Shown here: in pieces, positions 14,278 to 23,128 of the stretch | Numbering within the stretch: the stretch's first letter is position 1 | Layout of the letters: the number at the start of each line of letters is the position of its first letter | The notes under the pieces: generated by a model | Seen by the model: only the letters and a program-made list of their open reading frames with translations | The model's database searches: none | Told to the model about the DNA's origin: nothing | NCBI GenBank assembly: GCA_910586515.1 | Contig: CAJUGL010000001.1 | Location: forward strand, 1 to 64,000 | DNA: 64,000 nucleotides | Source of the DNA: an uncultured Acetatifactor sp. | GTDB lineage: Bacteria > Bacillota > Clostridia > Lachnospirales > Lachnospiraceae | Reading direction: 5' to 3' | Made by a program: the position numbers and the translations under genes

Positions 14278-16053
14278 ATGTCAAAATATCATTTCGTAAA
14301 AAAAGAACAGATTCATGAGGGCTGGTCCGAAGACCGGAAATACTGCGCCCTGGAGGAAGATGGAACCAGGTATCTGCTGCGTGTCTCCCCCATAGAACAG
14401 TATGAGGAAAAGCAGGCCGAGTTCCGGATGATGGAGCAGGCGGCGGCTCTGGGGATTCCCATGTGCCTGCCCCTGGAACTGGGGATCCGGGAGGGAGAGG
14501 TGTATTCCGTTCAGAGCTGGATAGACGGCGTGGGCGCGGAGAAAGCCATTCCCGCGATGTCGGATACCAGGCAGTATGTCTATGGCCTGGAGGCAGGACG
14601 CATCCTCCGGAAGCTGCATTCCATTCCGCTGCCCGGGAGGGATTTGGACGGCGAAGGGACTTTGGAAGAGGCAGAATCCACAGCGCAGGAAAGACGGAAC
14701 GGCAGCAGCAGGATAGAATGGGAGGACTGGGAGACCAGGTTTGGCCGGAAAATAGACAGGAAAGTAAAAAAATACCGGGAATGTCCCCTGCAGTACGAGG
14801 GCGGAGAGCATTTTCTCCGGTTTATAGAAGAGAACCGTCATCTGCTGAAAGACAGGCCCCAGGTATATCAGCACGGGGACTATCATATCGGCAATATGAT
14901 GCTGGACAAAAACGGGCAGCTCCATATAATTGATTTCAACCGCTTTGACTGGGGAGACCCCTGGGAAGAATTCAACCGCATTGTATGGTGCGCCCAGGCC
15001 TCCCCGCTGTTTGCCTCCGGGATGGTAAACGGGTATTTCGGCGATGAGGTTCCGGAAGCATTCTGGAGGCTGCTTGCCCTTTACATTGCGTGTAATACCT
15101 TATCCTCCCTGTACTGGGCCATTCCCTTTGGCGAGGGGGAAATCCAGGTTATGCGGAACCAGGCGGCAGAGGTGCTTGCCTGGTATGAGGATATGAGCCG
15201 GTTTGTTCCCTCCTGGTACAGCGGCCCGGTTTGCCTGCAATATATTGACGGTATTCCGTACAGGATAAAAGAACATTTCGATTTTTTCTTTCTGGGGAGA
15301 TACGGCAGAGTGTTTCAGGTGTTTGACGATCAGGACTCTGGCAATATCTGTTTCGGCGTAGAGAGTGGAGAAAAACGCTATTTCGTCAAGTTTGCAGGCG
15401 CGCCCACGCTGCGCGGCACGGGTACGCCCAAGGATGCAGTGGAAAGACTGAAGGCGGCTCTGCCTTTATACCAGGATCTGCAGCAGGAATCACTTATCCG
15501 GTTGGAGGAGGCTGTAGAAACGGAGGGAGGTTTCGCCCTTGTATTTCAATGGGCGGAGGGTGACTGTATGGGCAGGATGTACCCGGAGGCCCACCGGAAA
15601 TTCATGGCCCTTCCCATTGAGCGGAGGATGGCGGTATTCCGGGATATACTTCGCTTTCTGGAGTATACGGCTTCCCGGCAGTATCTGGCCGTGGATTTCT
15701 ATGACGGAAGCATTCTGTATGACTTTGAATCCGGCAGGACTTCCATCTGTGACATTGACTTTTTCCGCAGAATGCCCTGCGTCAATGACATGGGGCGGAT
15801 GTGGGGCAGTTCCCTGTTTCAGGCGCCGGAGGAATATCGGCTTGGGGCGGTTCTGGACGAAGTGACCAATGTTTATACCGCAGGAGCGTTTGCCTTTGCG
15901 CTGTTCGGCGGATATGAGCGCTCCCGTGACAGCTGGCAGCTGAACGAAGGGCTTTATGGAACAGCGGTCAGGGCTGTGTCCCGGGAGAGGAGTCAGCGGC
16001 AGCAGTCTGTCAGAGAGTTCCGGGAAGAATGGGAGAGGGAGGAGCATTTTTAA
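14278..16053 (+). CDS. Tandem kinase-fold protein: aminoglycoside phosphotransferase-like domain fused to a second protein-kinase-like domain
   Basis: The protein has 591 residues. Domain 1 (about 1-310) is an APH/choline-kinase fold with the catalytic loop QHGDYHIGNMMLD (H199, D201, N206) and the metal-binding IIDFNRFDWGDP (D219). Domain 2 (about 325-591) repeats kinase features: a glycine-rich-like start (FLGRYGRVFQVFDD), an invariant-Lys candidate K371 (YFVKFAG), a catalytic-loop-like VDFYDGSILYD (D473) and a DFG-like CDIDFF. I chose ATG 14278; upstream in-frame residues look non-coding. Two different phosphotransferase modules in one chain is unusual. Substrates are unknown, and antibiotic resistance should not be assumed. 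The stop overlaps the next start (TAATG). Confidence 0.75.
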   Translation: MSKYHFVKKEQIHEGWSEDRKYCALEEDGTRYLLRVSPIEQYEEKQAEFRMMEQAAALGIPMCLPLELGIREGEVYSVQSWIDGVGAEKAIPAMSDTRQYVYGLEAGRILRKLHSIPLPGRDLDGEGTLEEAESTAQERRNGSSRIEWEDWETRFGRKIDRKVKKYRECPLQYEGGEHFLRFIEENRHLLKDRPQVYQHGDYHIGNMMLDKNGQLHIIDFNRFDWGDPWEEFNRIVWCAQASPLFASGMVNGYFGDEVPEAFWRLLALYIACNTLSSLYWAIPFGEGEIQVMRNQAAEVLAWYEDMSRFVPSWYSGPVCLQYIDGIPYRIKEHFDFFFLGRYGRVFQVFDDQDSGNICFGVESGEKRYFVKFAGAPTLRGTGTPKDAVERLKAALPLYQDLQQESLIRLEEAVETEGGFALVFQWAEGDCMGRMYPEAHRKFMALPIERRMAVFRDILRFLEYTASRQYLAVDFYDGSILYDFESGRTSICDIDFFRRMPCVNDMGRMWGSSLFQAPEEYRLGAVLDEVTNVYTAGAFAFALFGGYERSRDSWQLNEGLYGTAVRAVSRERSQRQQSVREFREEWEREEHF

Positions 16054-16376
16054 TGAATTACGAAATTATCCGGTTGACGGACAGACCGGAACTAAAGGAG
16101 GAAGCCGCGGAATGGTTTCATGAAAAATGGGGTATTCCGCTGGCGGCGTATCAGGAAAGCATGGAAGAGTGCCTTGAGGGGAAAAACCCGGTTCCGCAGT
16201 GGTATGCGGCGATGGAGAATGGTAAAATAATCGGCGGTTTAGGCGTGATTGAGAATGAACTTCCTTCTATGAGCGGTACGGGTGGGAATATCTCTGTATG
16301 GTACAGGGAGACGGCGAGCCTGATCTGTCAAGAATGTATATTCACAGAGGATGAATCTTGCTTCTGTTTACGATAA
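16053..16376 (+). pseudogene. GNAT acetyltransferase, internally deleted and frameshifted
   Basis: The first 68 codons (MNYEIIRLTDRPELKEEAAE to KIIGGLGVIEN) are a normal GNAT N-terminus with its usual substrate-side helices. The acetyl-CoA binding motif should follow but is missing. Instead the frame reads nonsense to 16376. In the next frame, MVQGDGEPDLSRMYIHRG then stop (16293-16349) is a recognisable family C-terminus. A deletion of the middle of the gene with loss of frame, near 16262-16292, explains both. It was translationally coupled to the kinase fusion. Confidence 0.75.
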
Positions 16377-16663
16377 GGATCAAAGCCTATAATTCACTCA
16401 TTGTATCTGATGCGAAAAAAGTCGAAACATTTTCCGGGGCAAAAAATCTGTTTTTCTGTTTATTTCTCGTTTTTTGAATATATCAAAAAATAACAGACAA
16501 TTATTGAAATATAAAATTAATTAATACAAGATATAATGTTTTAGAATAAATTCCAAATGAAAATGCTTTAGGATACAGAAAAGAAAATTTTTGATCATGT
16601 TGTAGGGTTACAAAAATGATGTTACTTTCCGGGAAATAATTTCGTAAAATTTCGCAAAAGAGA

Positions 16664-16692
16664 TTGACGAAATTAACAGAATATGGTAACAT
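16664..16692 (+). promoter_or_regulatory. Promoter of the pullulanase gene
   Basis: TTGACG (16664-16669) and TAACAT (16687-16692) are 17 bp apart, with TGG just before the -10 box. A short GCTGC/GCAGC hairpin follows in the leader. The stretch 16377-16660 is AT-rich, has repeated TTTCG half-sites near 16640-16655 and contains no gene I can support. Confidence 0.6.
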
Positions 16693-16761
16693 AAATACAC
16701 TTCGCTGCGTTTATGCAGCACCACAGGTACAAAAATGAAAAAAGAGAGGAGAGGCAGTTTT

Positions 16762-19581
16762 ATGACATCACGCAGTATGACAAAAGAACAGAAGTTCAGG
16801 CGTTCCGTAACGGCTTTCATGACAGCTCTGGCGCTGTTCCTGGCAACGCTGCTGCCGGAGGCCATGACGGTGAAGGCGGCAGAGGAATTGGTAATGAAGG
16901 TGCATTACCACAGGGAGGACGGAAATTATGATAATTGGTCCGCCTGGCTCTGGGAGATCGGAGGAGGCGACGCGGACGACATCGTATTTACCGATGAAGA
17001 CGGAGAGATGGTGGCCACCAAGGTGGTCACGCCGGGCATAACTTCCGTTGGATTTATCATCCGCACCCCGGATTGGGAAAAGGATATTGACAAGGACCAG
17101 TTTATCGACATCTCCGAGATGGTCTCCGGCACGGTACATATTTATGTGGAATCCGGCGTGGAGGGATATACCAAGGAGTACGGCGAAGACGCCGTAACCG
17201 GGGTCAAGGTTTCCCGGGCAGAGTACAATGAGGAAGACAATACTGTAATCGTCAGCATGACAGGCAGCATTGAGGAGGGGCTGGACAGCGCGTTCCGCAT
17301 ACAGGGAGCTTCCGGCGAAGCAGTGATCACAGGCGCGGAGGAGACGGAGGAGAGAATGTATGTTCTGACTCTGCAGGACGCCCTGGAGCTGACGCGGGAA
17401 TACACCATAACCTTTGACGGAACCGAATATAAGTTGGTTATGCCCAATATTTATTCCACGGAGAATTTCGAGGCGGAGTATACTTATACTGGCGCGGATC
17501 TGGGAGCCTCCTGGAGCAGTGAGAAGACAGCGTTCCGGGTATGGGCGCCTACCGCGGATGCGATATGGGTCAATCTGTATGCCGGGGGAACGCCGGATAC
17601 GGAGGATCTGCAGGAGCAGCTGGAGATGACGCCTGACGCAAACGGAACCTGGATTGCGGAAAAAGAAGGGGATCTGAACGGCGTATATTATACCTATACA
17701 GTGGAAATCAACGGCGAGAAGAAGGAGGCATGTGATCCCTATGCCAGAACTACGGGCGTAAACGGCAAACGGGCCATGGTCATCGACCTGGCGTCCACCA
17801 ATCCGGAGGGATGGGATGCGGATAAGAATCCCAATGAGGAACTGACATATAATGACGCCGTGATCTATGAGCTGCATGTGAGGGATCTGTCCTCCGATGA
17901 CAGCTCGGGGATTCAGAACGTGGGGAAATTCCTTGGACTGACGGAGACAGGAACCAAAACCCCGGGGGGCGTGCCTACGGGGCTTGACCATATGAAGGAT
18001 TTGGGGATCACCCATCTGCATCTGCTGCCTTCTTACGACTATGGCTCGGTAGATGAGACCATGCTTGACAAAGCGCAGTTTAACTGGGGTTATGACCCGG
18101 TGAACTATAATGTGCCGGAAGGCTCCTACTCCACCGATCCCTACAATGGGGAAGTCAGGGTAAAGGAAATGAAGCAGATGGTAAAATCCCTTCATGACAA
18201 CGGCATCAGCGTGGTTATGGATGTGGTATATAACCATGTACAGAGCGCAGGAGATTTCTGCTTTAACGTGATTGTGCCCGGATATTTTTCCCGTATTGAC
18301 GAATCGGGGGCTTATTCCAACGGTTCCGGCTGCGGAAACGATACGGCTTCAGAGCGGGCCATGGTGCGGAAATACATTGTGGATTCCGTGAAATACTGGA
18401 CGGAAGAGTACCACATTGACGGTTTCCGTTTTGACCTGGTGGGACTCCTTGACACGGAAACCATCAACGAACTGGTGGCGGAAGTTCATAAAGATCATCC
18501 GGATGTCATCTTTTACGGGGAAGGCTGGACCATGGATACCGCGGTGACCAAGGAAGGCTATACCATGGCCACACAGGTAAATTCCACCCAGACTCCCGGC
18601 TTTGCCTACTTCAGCGACACCATCCGGGACGCCATCAAGGGAAGCGTATTTGACAGCTCCCCCGGATATGTATCAGGGGCGGAGGGACTGGAGGATACCA
18701 TCCGCCAGTGCTTTATGGGGCTGACAGACTGGTGTACTACGCCCGCGCAGTCCGTCAACTATGCATCCTGCCATGACAATCTGACCCTGATAGACCGCAT
18801 CAGCAGGGGGGCAATGAATTCGTCCAGGGCAGAGAAGGTACGGATGAATAACCTTTCGGCGGCCATTTATTTTACCTCCCAGGGGATTCCCTTCCTGCAG
18901 GCAGGAGAGGAGATGCTGCGGACCAAGATCAGCGGCGGTACCTTTGACGAGAACAGCTATAAATCTCCCGATTCCGTCAACAGCCTGAAATGGTCCACAT
19001 TGGAGGAAGAGGAATATCAGAATGTCTATGCGTACTATAAAGGGCTGATTGCCTTCCGCAAGGAACATGCTGCCCTGCGGCTCACCAATGCCCAGGATGT
19101 GGAGCAGAACGTCAAAGCGGTGGAGGGACTGCCTGCCAACGTGACGGCATTCGAGATCAACGGGGGTGTGAACGGAGAGACTTCCGACGGGCTTTTCGTC
19201 ATCTTTAATCCCAACGAACAAGTGGAAGAGGTGGAACTGCCGGATGGTGTCTGGGATGTATATGTGAACCATGAGAAAGCGGGAACAGAGGTTCTTTCCA
19301 CCATCGCAGACGGTAAGGCAAGTGTAGAACCCATCTCGGCACTGGTACTGGTAAAAGGTACCGGGGAGGCGGTAAGCCGGGACGAACAGAACGAAAGTTC
19401 GGATACAGACACGGCTTCGGATGAAAGCACAGAGTCCGGCGCAGGCCAGGAAGCTGCGGATACAGAAAAGGAAGCTTCCGGAAAGAGCAATGCGCCCATA
19501 ATTGCCGTTGTGGTGGTGGCCCTTGGGGCTGTTGTAGGCGGCATTGTGGCTGTAAAGAAAAAGAACAATAAGGAAAGTTGA
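16762..19581 (+). CDS. pulA: Membrane-anchored type I pullulanase (GH13)
   Basis: The protein has 939 residues. A signal peptide (about 1-40, ending TVKA-A) is followed by a starch-binding PUD/CBM41-like module (VMKVHYHREDGNYDNWSAWL). Next come a CBM48-type domain (FRVWAPTADAIWVNLYAGG) and the GH13 barrel. NWGYDPVNY (about 441) is the type I pullulanase signature. Catalytic residues are Asp in GFRFDLVG (about 557), Glu in YGEGWT (about 586) and Asp in SCHDNL (about 670). The C-terminus has an acidic Ser/Thr linker and one helix ending KKKNNKES, so the enzyme stays on the outer face of the membrane. It debranches alpha-1,6 links of pullulan, starch and glycogen. I chose ATG 16762, with AGGAGAGG upstream. 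Confidence 0.93.
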   Translation: MTSRSMTKEQKFRRSVTAFMTALALFLATLLPEAMTVKAAEELVMKVHYHREDGNYDNWSAWLWEIGGGDADDIVFTDEDGEMVATKVVTPGITSVGFIIRTPDWEKDIDKDQFIDISEMVSGTVHIYVESGVEGYTKEYGEDAVTGVKVSRAEYNEEDNTVIVSMTGSIEEGLDSAFRIQGASGEAVITGAEETEERMYVLTLQDALELTREYTITFDGTEYKLVMPNIYSTENFEAEYTYTGADLGASWSSEKTAFRVWAPTADAIWVNLYAGGTPDTEDLQEQLEMTPDANGTWIAEKEGDLNGVYYTYTVEINGEKKEACDPYARTTGVNGKRAMVIDLASTNPEGWDADKNPNEELTYNDAVIYELHVRDLSSDDSSGIQNVGKFLGLTETGTKTPGGVPTGLDHMKDLGITHLHLLPSYDYGSVDETMLDKAQFNWGYDPVNYNVPEGSYSTDPYNGEVRVKEMKQMVKSLHDNGISVVMDVVYNHVQSAGDFCFNVIVPGYFSRIDESGAYSNGSGCGNDTASERAMVRKYIVDSVKYWTEEYHIDGFRFDLVGLLDTETINELVAEVHKDHPDVIFYGEGWTMDTAVTKEGYTMATQVNSTQTPGFAYFSDTIRDAIKGSVFDSSPGYVSGAEGLEDTIRQCFMGLTDWCTTPAQSVNYASCHDNLTLIDRISRGAMNSSRAEKVRMNNLSAAIYFTSQGIPFLQAGEEMLRTKISGGTFDENSYKSPDSVNSLKWSTLEEEEYQNVYAYYKGLIAFRKEHAALRLTNAQDVEQNVKAVEGLPANVTAFEINGGVNGETSDGLFVIFNPNEQVEEVELPDGVWDVYVNHEKAGTEVLSTIADGKASVEPISALVLVKGTGEAVSRDEQNESSDTDTASDESTESGAGQEAADTEKEASGKSNAPIIAVVVVALGAVVGGIVAVKKKNNKES

Positions 19582-19587
19582 CGAAGC

Positions 19588-19678
19588 TTGCTAAAAACTG
19601 TCTGTTTTAGTATAATGGAATCACGGTAAAGGGATTCGGCGGGCTGCCGGGTCCCTATTTCCGCATTTTTTGCGGAAA
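19588..19678 (+). promoter_or_regulatory. Promoter and leader hairpins upstream of a conserved hypothetical gene
   Basis: TTGCTA (19588-19593) and TATAAT (19611-19616) are 17 bp apart. The leader contains TTTCCGCA (19658-19665) paired with TGCGGAAA (19671-19678) around a T5 loop. No T-run follows, so it is a leader structure rather than a terminator. This may be the nearest strong promoter ahead of the cas genes. Confidence 0.55.
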
Positions 19679-19701
19679 TGTGGAACAGGGAAGGAGAAGG
19701 A

Positions 19702-20244
19702 ATGGAGCTGTACCATTATTATGACAGGACAATCGGGCCATTTCGGAATCTGTCCGATTTGCCTTTGGAGGAAGCAAAGGCGGTTCTGAACCGCATCAGG
19801 AAGGAAAAACCCGGATCCCAGAGTGCCAGGAGAGATGCGCTGTATGTGGAGCATCGCCGGGTCTGCGAGGAGATATTGCGGAAGGAATTTGCCAAAAAGG
19901 GAGGAAGGATGGAACGGCGGGTGCCCCACTATCTGGTGGTGGAATACAGCCCCTGGCTGAGTACCTGGTTCGAAAACGGCGCTTTTCTCAGGATTCCCGT
20001 GGAGGAATTTGATAAACGTACCCTTTCTTTTACCTATGGAGATTCCATGCCTGCCTTCAGTCCTTTTATAAACGACGGAAAGGAGTACAGGAAAAAGCTG
20101 TACAACTATGAAGAAATCCAGGATATCATCGCCAGGTACGGCCTTCCCCAGGACTGGAACGATGACGGACACCAGGGTCCGGAACGCTATATTGAGGTTC
20201 ATGTGTGGAGCGATGAGGTCATTGGGCGGTATCTGAAGGGATAA
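19702..20244 (+). CDS. Conserved hypothetical protein upstream of cas3
   Basis: The protein has 180 residues, is soluble and has no signal peptide. It begins MELYHYYDRTIGPFRNLSDL and contains PHYLVVEYSPWLSTWFENGA and a C-terminal acidic/aromatic segment. I recognise it only as a conserved clostridial protein of unknown function and see no catalytic motif. I chose ATG 19702, with GGGAAGGAG upstream. It has its own promoter, and its stop is 67 bp before the cas3 start with no terminator between, so read-through into the cas genes is likely. Nothing shows that it takes part in CRISPR function. Confidence 0.6.
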   Translation: MELYHYYDRTIGPFRNLSDLPLEEAKAVLNRIRKEKPGSQSARRDALYVEHRRVCEEILRKEFAKKGGRMERRVPHYLVVEYSPWLSTWFENGAFLRIPVEEFDKRTLSFTYGDSMPAFSPFINDGKEYRKKLYNYEEIQDIIARYGLPQDWNDDGHQGPERYIEVHVWSDEVIGRYLKG

Positions 20245-20311
20245 AAAAGAAATTTATATTCCGGGAAGCTGTCAATACATCATTATGGAGAAATGTCAGG
20301 AGAACTTTCAT

Positions 20312-22954
20312 ATGAAACTTTCAAGGGAAATGAGACTGCTGATTGCCAAGTCCGGCGCTGACAATAAATGGCTTCCGCTCTGGATACACGCGGCTGATAC
20401 TGCAGGTGTGATGAATGAATTGATTCATAAGAGGTATGCTTCGCTTTCAGAATTATGCGGAATGTCTTTTGAAGAATTTAAAAAGACTGCAATATTGCTG
20501 GCATATCTTCATGATATAGGGAAAATTACCCCTCTTTTTCAATCCCAGATACTGAAAGCCCTTCCTGCAAGACGGTCCGTGTTTGAACATTATGGGATTC
20601 GCAATATTCCCGAAAATTTTATTCAGAAGGAGAAATCCCATCATACAAAATGCGGTGAAGCCATCCTTTTGGAGCTGAAATTTCCAAAAGGATTTTCCTC
20701 CATAGTAGGCGCTCACCACGGTATGCCCGCGGAAGAGCTGCCTCATCATATGAATAACTATCCGGAACATTTTTTCGGGAAGCCGTCGGACCGCGGACTA
20801 TGGAATGGACTGTATGAGGAATGGGCAGGCTATTCTCTGGAAAAGGCAGGCTTCAGGGAGCCGTCAGAGATTCCTGCGCTTTCGAAAAAAAGTGAGATTT
20901 TATTATCTGCGCTTTTGATTATGGCGGACTGGATGGCAAGTAATTCGGAAAACTTTGAGCTTCTGGACGAAGAGACAATATTGGAAGAGTATCCCCAGGA
21001 ACGCTGCTGGAAGGCTTTTCAGAAGCTGAAGCTGCCGGAATCCTGGGAAGCTTATCAGGAGCGGATTTCAGAGGAAGATTTCGAGGAGCGTTTTGGTTTT
21101 TCCAGAAACACGATTCAGACAGAGGTAATACATACTGTAGAAAATTGCAGGGAGCCTGGGCTGTTTATTTTGGAAGCGCCTATGGGCACGGGAAAAACAG
21201 AGGCCGCGCTTGCAGCAGCGGAAATGTTGGCGGCAAAATGCGGTAAAACAGGACTGTTTTTCGGGCTTCCTACACAGGCAACCGCCAACGGCATTTTTGA
21301 GCGTGTGGTAAAATGGGCGCGGCTGCAGTCATGCGACGCTGTTCACAGTATAGATCTGGCACATGGCAATGCAGAATTTCAGCCTGAATTTATGAAACTG
21401 AAGGAAAATATTTCTCCGACAGATTTTGACGGAGAAAGCGGGCTTGTAGTGAACGCCTTTTTCAGCGGCGGAAAGATGTCGCTTCTGACGGATTTTGTGG
21501 TGGCTACCGTGGACAGGCTTTTGATGTCCGCTTTGCGGAAAAAGCATGTCATGCTGCAGCACTTGGGACTTTCTCAAAAAGTTGTAATCGTGGATGAATG
21601 TCATGCCTATGACGCGTATATGAATCAGTATCTTGACACGGCATTGGCCTGGCTGCATGAATACCGTGTTCCGGTGATACTGCTTTCCGCAACGCTTCCA
21701 TCTTTGAGAAGAAAGGAATTGGCAGAGGCTTATATAAATGGCGGGAAAAGAGCTTTTGAACTTCCCGAAGCGGCCTATCCCCGTCTTACCTATACGGATG
21801 GTGATAAAGTATTTACGAGCGCTCTTCCCTGGGAGAGCAGTCAGAGAAGGGTAAACATTGTCTGCGGGGATGAGTGCAGTGCTTTGGAAAAGCTGACAGA
21901 CGCGGTGCAGGCGGGTGCATGTGTGGGCATCATCTGCAATACGGTTGCCAGGGCGCAGCATTTTGCCGAACAGGTCTGCAGGGTCAAGGGCGCAAGGGTG
22001 ATACTGTATCATGCGCAATACATTATCCCGGACAGAATAGAACGGGAAAACATGCTGATGGAAGCGGTGGGAAAGCATTCCGACACGGTAATGAGAAAAG
22101 GGGTTGTCGTTGTCGGAACACAGGTTCTGGAACAGTCTCTTGACATTGATTTTGATCTTCTGATCACGGACTTATGTCCCATGGATCTTCTGCTTCAGAG
22201 GATGGGGCGGCTTCAGCGCCATGTCCGTCCGGAGAGACCGGGTGGATATGAAACAGCGGAGTGTGTCCTTCTCGGCACGGAAGAAATAGACAGCGCTTCG
22301 GAAAAGATTTATACCAGGTGGCTGCTTTTGCGGACAAGGAAGCTGCTGCCGGACAGAATAACCATTCCCGAAGATATTGATTCCCTTGTACATGAGACCT
22401 ATCAGGAGAGCGATGCCGAGGGGGAAGAAGAAAGGAATGCCCTGACGGCTTATCGCACTCTTCTTGAGGACAAAAAACAGAGGGCAAAGGGCTTTCTGAT
22501 GGGGAAACCAAGAGAAAGCAGATTTGGCAGTGATCTTCACGGATGGCTTCAGAATTCTGCAGGAGATCAGGAAAGCAGCGCAATGGCAACAGTGCGGGAC
22601 GGAACGTTTTCCGTGGAGGTGCTTGTTTTGGTACAGTATGCAGACGGTACCCTGGGAATGCTGCCCTGGCAGGCTGGGGGCGGGAGATATTGGCCGGCAG
22701 TCTGCCCACCGGAGGATGAATGCAGGCAGATTGCCAGGCAGAAGCTCCGCCTTCCGGCAAAATTCAGTTATGACGTCAACAGAACCGTGAATGAACTGGA
22801 AGAGATGGATCGGTATTTAACGGGATTTCAAAGTTCCCGTTGGCTGAAGGGAGAGCTGGTGCTTCTGCTCAACGAGAGTTTCCGGGCAGAACTGTGCGGT
22901 GTCACGGTGGAATATTCCCGGAACAGCGGGCTTACTTACATAAAGTCCAGCTAA
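20312..22954 (+). CDS. cas3: CRISPR-associated helicase/nuclease Cas3 (type I-E)
   Basis: The protein has 880 residues. It is the effector that Cascade recruits to unwind and degrade the non-target strand. The N-terminal HD nuclease has H26 (LWIHAAD), H67-D68 (YLHDIGK), H135-H136 (GAHHG) and D206 (MADW). The helicase has Walker A APMGTGKTE (K295), Walker B VDECHAYD (428-431), LLSATLP and the C-lobe motif GTQVLEQSLDIDFD. The C-terminal accessory domain is present, so the length is normal and all metal and ATP motifs are intact. I chose ATG 20312 because AGGAG precedes it; an ATG at 20285 has no site. It is first in the cas order, followed by a structured 174-bp gap before cas8e. Confidence 0.95.
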   Translation: MKLSREMRLLIAKSGADNKWLPLWIHAADTAGVMNELIHKRYASLSELCGMSFEEFKKTAILLAYLHDIGKITPLFQSQILKALPARRSVFEHYGIRNIPENFIQKEKSHHTKCGEAILLELKFPKGFSSIVGAHHGMPAEELPHHMNNYPEHFFGKPSDRGLWNGLYEEWAGYSLEKAGFREPSEIPALSKKSEILLSALLIMADWMASNSENFELLDEETILEEYPQERCWKAFQKLKLPESWEAYQERISEEDFEERFGFSRNTIQTEVIHTVENCREPGLFILEAPMGTGKTEAALAAAEMLAAKCGKTGLFFGLPTQATANGIFERVVKWARLQSCDAVHSIDLAHGNAEFQPEFMKLKENISPTDFDGESGLVVNAFFSGGKMSLLTDFVVATVDRLLMSALRKKHVMLQHLGLSQKVVIVDECHAYDAYMNQYLDTALAWLHEYRVPVILLSATLPSLRRKELAEAYINGGKRAFELPEAAYPRLTYTDGDKVFTSALPWESSQRRVNIVCGDECSALEKLTDAVQAGACVGIICNTVARAQHFAEQVCRVKGARVILYHAQYIIPDRIERENMLMEAVGKHSDTVMRKGVVVVGTQVLEQSLDIDFDLLITDLCPMDLLLQRMGRLQRHVRPERPGGYETAECVLLGTEEIDSASEKIYTRWLLLRTRKLLPDRITIPEDIDSLVHETYQESDAEGEEERNALTAYRTLLEDKKQRAKGFLMGKPRESRFGSDLHGWLQNSAGDQESSAMATVRDGTFSVEVLVLVQYADGTLGMLPWQAGGGRYWPAVCPPEDECRQIARQKLRLPAKFSYDVNRTVNELEEMDRYLTGFQSSRWLKGELVLLLNESFRAELCGVTVEYSRNSGLTYIKSS

Positions 22955-22993
22955 GAAATGTCAAGTACTTTTGAAGATAATTTCTGCTGGACA

Positions 22994-23113
22994 GTAAAGT
23001 CGCAAAGGCGCACGAGAGGAACTTTTATGAGTTCCCTTTCGAATAAAAGTTTCTTTCATTACAGGTGTGTCGAGGCGACTTTACCCTTTAGTGCTATCGC
23101 GAAGCGATTTAAA
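22994..23113 (+). ncRNA. Structured RNA-like element between cas3 and cas8e
   Basis: The only sizeable gap inside the cas operon folds well. GTAAAGTCGC (22994-23003) pairs perfectly with GCGACTTTAC (23075-23084). Inside it, CGAGAGGAAC (23013-23022) pairs with GTTCCCTTTCG (23031-23041) with one bulged C. Downstream, ATCGC-GAA-GCGAT (23096-23108) forms a tight hairpin just before the cas8e ribosome site. There is no T-run, so it is not a simple terminator. It could be an mRNA processing or stability element, a sensor, or a small palindromic mobile element. I do not recognise a known class. Confidence 0.45.
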
Positions 23114-23128
23114 TAAGGAGGAGGAAGG

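Noticed and set aside
14278..16053. Aminoglycoside resistance gene
   Set aside because: The APH-like fold is shared by many small-molecule kinases, and the fusion and context give no support for antibiotic resistance.
16768..18237. A 489-codon minus-strand frame opposite the pullulanase gene
   Set aside because: It is the antisense of a well-supported enzyme gene. Its composition is unlike a protein and it has no start context.
22994..23113. Possible tracrRNA or orphan CRISPR unit between cas3 and cas8e
   Set aside because: No stretch there matches the array repeat, and type I-E needs no tracrRNA.
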